A DNA stretch of 64,000 nt, taken from NCBI GenBank assembly GCA_046732895.1, contig JBKPNZ010000048.1, forward strand, positions 1-64,000, written 5' to 3'. Position numbers and translations under genes: made by a program. This document shows positions 58,399 to 64,000 of the stretch, piece by piece; positions within the stretch are counted from its first letter, which is position 1; each line of letters opens with the position of its first letter. The notes under the pieces were generated by a model that was given only the letters and a program-made list of their open reading frames with translations, was not told the DNA's origin and did not search any database. The stretch comes from JBKPNZ01 sp046732895. GTDB taxonomy: Bacteria > Actinomycetota > Thermoleophilia > Solirubrobacterales > 70-9.

Positions 58399-59454
58399 AT
58401 GACGGAGAGCGCCACATTGCCGCCCGCCTTCCAGGAGCTCCTCGATCGCGGTGAGGAGCGCCACTGCGTCGAGCTCTCCGACCTCGAGCGGCTGCTCGCT
58501 GAGAGCGAGCTCGATGAGCCCGCGATTGCGGCCCTCCACGCCGAGATCGAGTCGCGCGGGATCGAGCTCCGCGATGACTGCGGGCGTGGTGACGCCGAGG
58601 CTGCCACCTACCGGCCGGAGGAGCTCGTGGCGGCGACCACCGACTCCCTCCAGCTCTTCTTCAACGAGATCTCGCAGTACCCGCTCCTGACTGCCGCTGA
58701 GGAGATCGAGCTGAAGCAGCGGGTCGAGCGCGGGGAGCTCGAGGCGAAGGAGCGCATGATCAACTCCAACCTCCGCCTTGTGGTCGCGAACGCCCGCCGC
58801 TACCAGAATCAGGGCCTCCCGTTGCTCGACCTGATCCAGGAGGGCACCCTCGGCCTCATCCGAGCCGTTGAGAAGTTCGACTGGCGGCGGGGCTTCAAGT
58901 TCTCGACCTACGCGACCTACTGGATCCGCCAGGCGATGCAGCGGGCGATCGAGAGCCGCGCCCGGACGATCAGGTTGCCGACCACGCTGGCGCAGCAGGA
59001 ACGGCGCATCGCCCGAGCCGAACGCACACTGGCCGCGAAGCTCGGCCGTGACCCGACGGTCGAGGAGGTTGCGGCCGAGGCCGAGCTCGAGCCGGGGCAG
59101 GTCGCGTTCGTCCGCGATGCCCCGCGAACGGTGACCAGCCTGGACAAGCCCGTCGGCGAGGAGGGGGAAACGAGCCTGGGAGAGCTGATCCCAGGGGAGT
59201 CGGCCGCCCCTGAGGAGGAAGCAGCCGTCACTCTCGGCAACGACGCCCTGCGACGCGCGATTCACGAGCTGCCGCACGAGGAGCGAGTCGTGGTGAAGCT
59301 GCGCTACGGGATCAACGGGGACGAGCCGCACCCGCTCGAGCACATCGGCCGAGAGATCGGCCGCTCGGCCCGGGACGTGCGCGAGATCGAGCGGCGGGCG
59401 CTCGAGCGGCTCTCCGCCAATCGCGAGCTCGACGCGCTGCGCGAAGCCGCCTGA
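58399..59454 (+). CDS. group 2 sigma-70 family RNA polymerase sigma factor
   Basis: The 351-residue sigma factor has an acidic N-terminal segment (about 1-85) resembling a short region 1.1, region 1.2-2.1 DSLQLFFNEISQYPLLTAAEEIELKQRVERG, region 2 ERMINSNLRLVVANARRYQNQG, 2.3-2.4 GFKFSTYATYWIRQAMQRAIE, region 3 RLPTTLAQQERRIARAE and region 4 LPHEERVVVKLRYGING with EHIGREIGRSARDVREIERRA. The length and lack of a long 1.1 suggest an alternative HrdA/SigB-type rather than the main sigma. No anti-sigma gene is adjacent. Confidence 0.9.
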   Translation: MTESATLPPAFQELLDRGEERHCVELSDLERLLAESELDEPAIAALHAEIESRGIELRDDCGRGDAEAATYRPEELVAATTDSLQLFFNEISQYPLLTAAEEIELKQRVERGELEAKERMINSNLRLVVANARRYQNQGLPLLDLIQEGTLGLIRAVEKFDWRRGFKFSTYATYWIRQAMQRAIESRARTIRLPTTLAQQERRIARAERTLAAKLGRDPTVEEVAAEAELEPGQVAFVRDAPRTVTSLDKPVGEEGETSLGELIPGESAAPEEEAAVTLGNDALRRAIHELPHEERVVVKLRYGINGDEPHPLEHIGREIGRSARDVREIERRALERLSANRELDALREAA

Positions 59455-59542
59455 GCCGCGCCCGCCTACGCGAGTGGGGCCGTCGTGGCAGCTTCCATCG
59501 AGCGGGCTCTACCCCAGGGGCGCGTCCGGGTAATGGGCTGCG

Positions 59543-61351
59543 CTAGCGGAGCGCCACCGCGAAGGCCCCGCCGAAGGCGGCGACCCCGAGCACGAGGAAG
59601 GTCACATAGTCGCCCACGTGGCCCGAGTGCAACGCCCGGACCGGCGCGAGCCCTCGGGCGAGGATCGTCGCGAGCGCGGGCGCCGGCCGGCGCATACGGT
59701 CGCCGAACAGGGCAACCGCGACGATCGCCAGCGCGAGGATGGCCGTCAGCGCTGAGTACAGGTACGCGGTCCAGCTCGCCGTGAACTCGGGGGGCGCGGG
59801 GGGAGCGGCCGGCGTCGTCCCGTGGATCACGGCCTGGCCGTAGGCGCCCCCGTCGACGAAACGCGTCGCCACGCTCTGGGCGGCTTCGACCGCGCCCGGG
59901 AGGAGGCCGACGACGAGCGCGCCGAGGGCGAGGGCGAATGCCGGGACCCACATCACGGCCGGCGTTCGGTCTGGGCTCCCCTTCTCCTCCGCGGTGGCGT
60001 CGTCGGCGTCGGCGAGTTCCTCCCGCCCGGGCTCGCCCCAGCCGCCGAACACCCGCGCGGCCATCCTCAGGACCACCGCGGTCGTCGCCGCCGACGCGAT
60101 CACCAGCACGGCGATGACCCAGCCGTAGCCCTCCGCCGCCAGCCCGTCCTCGAGCAGAGCCTTGGCGAAGAACGTGCCGAAGGGTGGCAGCCCCGCGAAC
60201 GAGAGCGCGCCGATCACGACGATCCCGGCCGTCCACGGCAGATTGCGTCCCCGTCCGTGAAGCCGAGCCTCCGATGTTTGGCGGAGCCGATGCTGCACGA
60301 TCCCGATGGCGGCGAAGAGGGCTGCCTTCCCGAAGCCGTCGGCGACGACGTAGAGGCTCGCAGCGGCCACGCCGTCGGCGGTCAGGAGGCCAAGGCCGAT
60401 CAGGAAGACCCCCGCATACGAGATCGTGGCGAAGGCCAGCATCCGCTTCAAGTGGTCCTGGGCGAGGCACATCGCCGCGCCGACAAGAGCCGTCAGGCAC
60501 CCGGCAGCGATCAGGACCGATCTCAGCTCATCGGCGTGTGGGGCGAGGGCATCGGCGAAGCCCCCGAACCAGATGCGCCCGACGGCATAGATCCCCAGCT
60601 CGCTCATGGCCCCCGCGAACAGCAGGCACACGGGAGTGGGGGCCACGGCGTATGCGTCCGCCAGCCAGAAGTGGAAGGGCACGATCGCGGCCTTGACGAG
60701 GAACCCGCAGACAAGGAGGACCAACGCGACGATCACCAGGCCGTCCGGTGATGGGCCTGACGCGAGCGAACTGCTGATCTGGGCCAGGTTGAGGGCCCCG
60801 GTGCGTCCGTAGGTGAGGGCGATCCCCAGCAGGATCAGGAACGAGCCGAGTGTGTTCGTCACGGCAAAGTTCAGCGAGCCCTCGATCGACTCGGACTCGA
60901 CCTTGAACCCCGCCAGTGCGAAGGCCGCGACGCTCATCAGCTCGAAGAACACGAACATGTTGAACAAATCGCCGCTGAGGGCGAGCCCCACCATGCCCGC
61001 CAGGAAGACCAGCATGAGAACCTGGAAGTGCGGGGCATCGGTCTGGCGGTAGCGCCACATGAGAACGAGTGCGGCAACCATGAGGACGCCGCACAGCGTG
61101 GCGAGCCCTGCGCCGATCGAATCGACCGCGAAGTCCACTCCGAGGGCGATCCCGCCACGTGGCTGCCAGGCGCCGAACCAGTACACCTCGAGCCCACCGC
61201 GGACGAGCAGGATGGCGCAGAACGTCGTGACTGCCAGGGTCGCGATGAGCGCCGCCACCTCGGCGATCGTGCGGTTGACGACACGACCCGCGGCGACGAG
61301 CAGCGCGGCCACCGTGAGCGGCGTCGCGATCGTCAGAGGAATGATCGCCAC
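59543..61351 (-). CDS. mnhD: Mrp/Mbh antiporter subunit D (NuoN/L-like)
   Basis: The 602-residue membrane protein has about 14 TM helices. Key blocks are LALSGDLFNMFVFFELMSVAAF (conserved Glu), VKAAIVPFHFWLADAYAVAPTPV (conserved Lys in a broken helix), SYAGVFLIGLG and LPPFGTFFAKALL. These define the proton-channel subunit of Mrp and complex I. A longer C-terminal part (cytosolic acidic ELADADDATAEEKGS loop and extra TMs) is present. It is last in the antiporter operon and starts 2 nt after mnhC. Confidence 0.9.
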   Translation of the reverse strand: MAIIPLTIATPLTVAALLVAAGRVVNRTIAEVAALIATLAVTTFCAILLVRGGLEVYWFGAWQPRGGIALGVDFAVDSIGAGLATLCGVLMVAALVLMWRYRQTDAPHFQVLMLVFLAGMVGLALSGDLFNMFVFFELMSVAAFALAGFKVESESIEGSLNFAVTNTLGSFLILLGIALTYGRTGALNLAQISSSLASGPSPDGLVIVALVLLVCGFLVKAAIVPFHFWLADAYAVAPTPVCLLFAGAMSELGIYAVGRIWFGGFADALAPHADELRSVLIAAGCLTALVGAAMCLAQDHLKRMLAFATISYAGVFLIGLGLLTADGVAAASLYVVADGFGKAALFAAIGIVQHRLRQTSEARLHGRGRNLPWTAGIVVIGALSFAGLPPFGTFFAKALLEDGLAAEGYGWVIAVLVIASAATTAVVLRMAARVFGGWGEPGREELADADDATAEEKGSPDRTPAVMWVPAFALALGALVVGLLPGAVEAAQSVATRFVDGGAYGQAVIHGTTPAAPPAPPEFTASWTAYLYSALTAILALAIVAVALFGDRMRRPAPALATILARGLAPVRALHSGHVGDYVTFLVLGVAAFGGAFAVALR

Positions 61352-61353
61352 CG

Positions 61354-61698
61354 CTACCCCCTGATCGCCCCGATCTCATCCGGGTTGAGCGTCCCGAAGC
61401 GCTTGTGCGCCTGGACCGCAAGGGACAGGAGAAGCGCCGCGACGGTCGCCTCGACGACCACATCCGTCAGCGTGAGTGTCTGGACCACCGGATCGACCAC
61501 CGGACGATCCAGAGCGATGTCGGCGAAGACCGGCGCTGCGGCCCCATCGCGATAGCCGACGGCGAGCAGCAGAACGTAGGTCGAGGCCTGCGCGACGGTC
61601 AGGCAGACCACCAAGTGGATGAGATTACGGCTCGTCACCACGCCATAGAGCCCGATCAGAAGGAGCCAGCCGGCGACGCCGTAGGCGAGCGCGCTCAC
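61354..61698 (-). CDS. mnhC: Mrp antiporter subunit C (NuoK-like)
   Basis: The 114-residue protein has three TM helices: YGVAGWLLLIGLYGVV, LIHLVVCLTVAQASTYVLLLAVGY and TLTDVVVEATVAALLLSLAVQ. DPVVQTLTLTDVVVEATVAAL is diagnostic for MnhC/NuoK of Mrp systems. It overlaps mnhB by 4 bp (GTGA). Confidence 0.9.
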   Translation of the reverse strand: MSALAYGVAGWLLLIGLYGVVTSRNLIHLVVCLTVAQASTYVLLLAVGYRDGAAAPVFADIALDRPVVDPVVQTLTLTDVVVEATVAALLLSLAVQAHKRFGTLNPDEIGAIRG

Positions 61699-62444
61699 TC
61701 TTCGGCATCTCCCAGCAGGCGCTGGTCCAGGAGCTCGGCGGCGATCGCCAGGATCGCGCCCATCACCTCGAAGCCGACCGCGAGATTGGCGAAGGGGATC
61801 GTCCCCCCGGACCAGAGGTACCCGAAGTTGCCCAGTGGCAGGAAGTTCTCGAGGAACGCGATGGCAAAGAGCAGCCCGCCCAGACCGATGAGGGCGAACC
61901 CGGCGGCGCCGGTTCCCTCCGCGAACTCCATGCGCTCGACCGGGGCGGATCGCCCGAGGGCGATTCGGGCGCCGGCGAGATAGACCAGGAGGAAGGCCGC
62001 CATGAGCACGACGCCCCCCTGAAACCCTCCCCCAGGGGTGAGATGGCCGTGAGTCGTGATGTACAGGCCGAGCACGAGCATCGGCGCGGCGAGTGTGGCC
62101 ACGGTTGAGCGAAGGGAACGGCTCTCCGCGGTCGGATGGCGCCGTCGCGGCTCGGCCGGTATCTCCTCGTCCCCGCGCTGCAACCGCAGGAGCGTCAGGA
62201 CTCCGACGGCCGCCGCGAAGAGGATGAATTCCTCGCCGAGCGTGTCGACGCCGCGAATGTCGAAGGTGAGCGTCGAAACGATGTCGCTGGCGACGCGCTC
62301 CGGGACCGCTATGCGCGAAACGAGCTGACCGTAGTGGCCGTCGAAGTCTCCGAAGTCCGAAAGGCCCGCGAAGCCCCAGGCGAGCAACGCCGCCAGGCCC
62401 AGGGCGCCGGCTCCGAACAGCCACAGGCGCATGCTCCGGCTCAC
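61695..62444 (-). CDS. mnhB: MbhE-MnhB fusion subunit of Mrp-type antiporter
   Basis: The 249-residue protein has two parts. Residues 1 to about 85 carry a TM and VASDIVSTLTFDIRGVDTLGEEFILFAAAVGV, typical of MbhE or the C-terminal end of MrpA. Residues from about 110 form MnhB: VLGLYITTHGHLTPGGGFQGGVVLMAAFLLVYLAG, LGGLLFAIAFLENFLPLG and GTIPFANLAVGFEVMGAI. The fusion explains part of the missing MrpA. GTG 62444 overlaps the upstream gene by 4 bp. Confidence 0.85.
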   Translation of the reverse strand: MSRSMRLWLFGAGALGLAALLAWGFAGLSDFGDFDGHYGQLVSRIAVPERVASDIVSTLTFDIRGVDTLGEEFILFAAAVGVLTLLRLQRGDEEIPAEPRRRHPTAESRSLRSTVATLAAPMLVLGLYITTHGHLTPGGGFQGGVVLMAAFLLVYLAGARIALGRSAPVERMEFAEGTGAAGFALIGLGGLLFAIAFLENFLPLGNFGYLWSGGTIPFANLAVGFEVMGAILAIAAELLDQRLLGDAEE

Positions 62445-62710
62445 GCTCGCTCCCCTGCCGCTGAGCCGGACACGCGCGCTCGGCGCCGGACCTTGCCGAG
62501 GGCCAAGGCGATCATGACCGGCAGCGCTACGCCGCCGACGACGATCTGCGACAGCGCGACGTCCGGTGCCTGGAAGCAGAAGAAGAGCAGCGCCAGCGTC
62601 AGGCCGAACAGGCTCGACACGAGGATCTGCCGCTCGGGATCTCGCGTGAGGACGACGGCGGTGCCGCCGAGCCCCACCAGCACGAGCGCGATCGCTTGGA
62701 GAACCGTCAT
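62441..62710 (-). CDS. MbhD-domain (DUF4040) antiporter subunit
   Basis: The 89-residue protein has three TM helices: MTVLQAIALVLVGLGGTAVVL, QILVSSLFGLTLALLFFCFQ and APDVALSQIVVGGVALPVMIALAL. The FQAPDVALSQIVVGG segment is the MbhD signature and corresponds to a middle piece of MrpA. It is coupled on both sides by 4-bp overlaps. Confidence 0.85.
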   Translation of the reverse strand: MTVLQAIALVLVGLGGTAVVLTRDPERQILVSSLFGLTLALLFFCFQAPDVALSQIVVGGVALPVMIALALGKVRRRARVSGSAAGERA

Positions 62711-63045
62711 CGGGGCTCGACCTCGACGCCTTCCCCGGTCTCCGACCGCCAGTCGCCCCGCTCGGCGATGCGCGCCACCCGTGCCGTCGCATGGACCAGG
62801 ATCGGCGAGGTCACGACCAGGATCAGCGCCAGAGTTGCGCCCTTGAGGCCGATCAGCGATGGGCCCTCGCGAACCAGGACCGCGGCGGCGATCGCGATGG
62901 CGCCCAGCGTCGACGGCGCAAGGAAGTGCAGACGGTCATAGACGTCAGCCATCGCCGCCACCCCTGCGACTGCGAGCAGCTCGAGCCCCACGCCGGTTGC
63001 CAGCAGGAGCGCCGCAAGAGCGTCACCGACGCTCACGGGACTCAC
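62707..63045 (-). CDS. mnhG: Mrp antiporter subunit G
   Basis: The 112-residue protein has three TM helices and the MnhG blocks LLATGVGLELLAVAGVAAMADVYDRLHFLAPSTLG and GLKGATLALILVVTSPILVHATARVA. The start is uncertain between GTG 63045 and GTG 63036; both overlap mnhF. Confidence 0.88.
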   Translation of the reverse strand: MSPVSVGDALAALLLATGVGLELLAVAGVAAMADVYDRLHFLAPSTLGAIAIAAAVLVREGPSLIGLKGATLALILVVTSPILVHATARVARIAERGDWRSETGEGVEVEPR

Positions 63046-63283
63046 CCAGATAGCGCGCCAGGAGCAGTGTCCCGGCGAACGAGACCGCGGCCAGCACCAG
63101 AGCAAGGTCGCCGAACGGCTGCCGGTCCTCACCGACGGCGATCAGGAGCGCTGCCAGCGACGCCAGCGTCCCCGCAAGCTGGAGGGCGACGACGCCCTCC
63201 GCAAAGGAGCGCCGTGCACAGACCCACCCGCAGGGAACCAGGCCTGCCAGCAGTACCGCCGCCGCAATCTGCCATTCGTTCAT
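63023..63283 (-). CDS. mnhF: Mrp antiporter subunit F
   Basis: The 86-residue protein has three hydrophobic helices, QIAAAVLLAGLVPCGWVCARR, GVVALQLAGTLASLAALLIAVG and LALVLAAVSFAGTLLLARY. FGDLALVLAAVSFAGTL matches the conserved end of MnhF. It overlaps mnhE and mnhG. Confidence 0.85.
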   Translation of the reverse strand: MNEWQIAAAVLLAGLVPCGWVCARRSFAEGVVALQLAGTLASLAALLIAVGEDRQPFGDLALVLAAVSFAGTLLLARYLGESRERR

Positions 63284-63771
63284 GTGCGGGCGAGCGGGTC
63301 CAGGGGCTCGTCAGAGGGCATGAGCTCGTGGACGAGCAGCGTTCCCGCCTCCTCGTCGATGCCGACCACGTACCGGTTTGCCGGCAGCGATCCCCAGATC
63401 TCCGTCATCGCGCGCCCGGCCGCGGTCCGGCGCGCCGGCTCCGGTTGGTAGCGGCACGCCCGCAACCGCCCGATCGGCGCCGAGCCGCGGCGGACGCGCA
63501 CAGCGAGGGCTCGGATGAGCGCCGCGACGTCGACGATCAGACGCCAGGGAGGGTCCAGGAGGGCGCGGGGGCCGATGCCCAGGCGGCCGGCGTGCGGCGG
63601 CCGCCCGCGCCACCGCTCGAGCGAAGCGAACGTGGCGCCCAGGGCGGCCACGAGCGCACCCACGGCAAGCTCCTGCCACCGCCGCGTGTCGACGAGGGCG
63701 ATCCAGAGGAGCACCAGCAACCCCCACCGGAGAAGCCACGCCTGCGCCCGGATGCGGACCCCAGGACTCAC
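63280..63771 (-). CDS. mnhE: Mrp antiporter subunit E
   Basis: The 163-residue protein has two N-terminal TM segments (LLRWGLLVLLWIALVD and ELAVGALVAALGATF), a third hydrophobic stretch (WRLIVDVAALIRALAVRV) and a C-terminal soluble domain ending VGIDEEAGTLLVHEL, as in MnhE. It is first in the seven-gene operon mnhE-F-G-mbhD-(mbhE)B-C-D. Confidence 0.85.
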   Translation of the reverse strand: MSPGVRIRAQAWLLRWGLLVLLWIALVDTRRWQELAVGALVAALGATFASLERWRGRPPHAGRLGIGPRALLDPPWRLIVDVAALIRALAVRVRRGSAPIGRLRACRYQPEPARRTAAGRAMTEIWGSLPANRYVVGIDEEAGTLLVHELMPSDEPLDPLART

Positions 63772-63875
63772 GCCGCTCGGATACCCGGGCTTTCGGTGGG
63801 CAAAAAGCATCGCGCGCCGTGGGTCTCGGCACGGTTTCTCGTCGACGCCTGCGGGTACCACCGGTACGCCTCACC

Positions 63876-64000
63876 GTGACCGAAACGGCAGACGGCGCGG
63901 CTTGGATTGGACCGGTGCCTGGCTCGATCGACACGCGCTCCGAGTACGACTCGCTCGCCGGCATGTATCTGCCCATCGCCATCGCGGTTGCGGCCCTCGT
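63876..64000 (+). CDS. N-terminus of membrane protein (truncated at window end)
   Basis: From GTG 63876 about 41 residues are visible: a polar start, TRSEYDSLAGMYLP, then a hydrophobic helix beginning IAIAVAALV. The pattern resembles the N-terminal anchor of cytochrome oxidase subunit II-like proteins, but too little is present for a firm call. It is divergent from the antiporter operon. Confidence 0.4.
   Translation, partial: MTETADGAAWIGPVPGSIDTRSEYDSLAGMYLPIAIAVAAL

Noticed and set aside
1..64000. CRISPR array, prophage, insertion sequence or tRNA genes
   Set aside because: No regularly spaced repeats, transposase or phage genes, or tRNA cloverleaf sequences were seen on reading both strands.

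Overview
The window is about 70% GC, densely packed, rich in GTG/TTG starts and has many 1-4 bp start/stop overlaps. The gene families (UBP zinc finger, bacterial eRF1-like protein, CHAD/CYTH polyphosphate proteins, Rpf-like transglycosylase, Mrp/Mbh antiporter module, group-2 sigma factor) suggest a soil-type actinobacterium, most likely class Thermoleophilia (Solirubrobacterales-like). That placement is inference. No tRNA, rRNA, CRISPR array, prophage or insertion sequence was recognised.

Layout. 1-3 kb: end of a coiled-coil/HhH protein and a convergent flavin disulfide reductase. 3.0-3.55 kb: a long intergenic stretch with several strong hairpins (candidate structured RNA). 3.55-8.9 kb: PhoD-like phosphatase, GNAT, an OmpR-type response regulator/histidine kinase pair, and a lipoprotein preceded by a three-unit 11-bp repeat operator. 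9-18 kb: ABC-2 exporter, AlkX/YcaQ-like glycosylase, PYROXD2-like oxidoreductase with a 2-hydroxyacid dehydrogenase, orphan PAS kinase, UBP finger/phosphoesterase pair, lipoate ligase-type protein. 18.2-24.4 kb: a palindromic repeat, a Crp-type site ahead of an Rpf-like gene, two enoyl-CoA hydratases, an HD protein and a CPA antiporter.

24.4-47.8 kb is a phosphate island: CYTH-CHAD, an orphan PhoB-like regulator, pstSCAB-phoU, ppx with two CHAD genes, a PHP-phosphoesterase/GT4 fusion and ppk1 with a GHMP kinase. Repeats of the PHO-box type (GTTCAC-like core, exact 11-bp period) lie in front of most of these units and also near the two-component pair at 5.6 kb, so the genes probably form one phosphate-starvation regulon. 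Together they would import phosphate, make, bind and hydrolyse polyphosphate, and possibly swap phospholipids for glycolipids. Inside the island sits an arsenic cluster (arsR, arsM, arsN1, arsC, aquaporin, plus an R2-like diiron protein). It contains no arsenite pump and lies next to the phosphate transporter through which arsenate would enter.

47.8-64 kb: DAO-type oxidoreductase, DNA polymerase IV, two aldehyde dehydrogenases with an esterase, DUF892 and DUF72 proteins, an eRF1-like protein, a sigma factor, and a seven-gene Mrp-type antiporter operon in Mbh order with an MbhE-MnhB fusion. Many start codons lie 5-12 nt after a TAnnnT hexamer, which points to widespread leaderless transcription.
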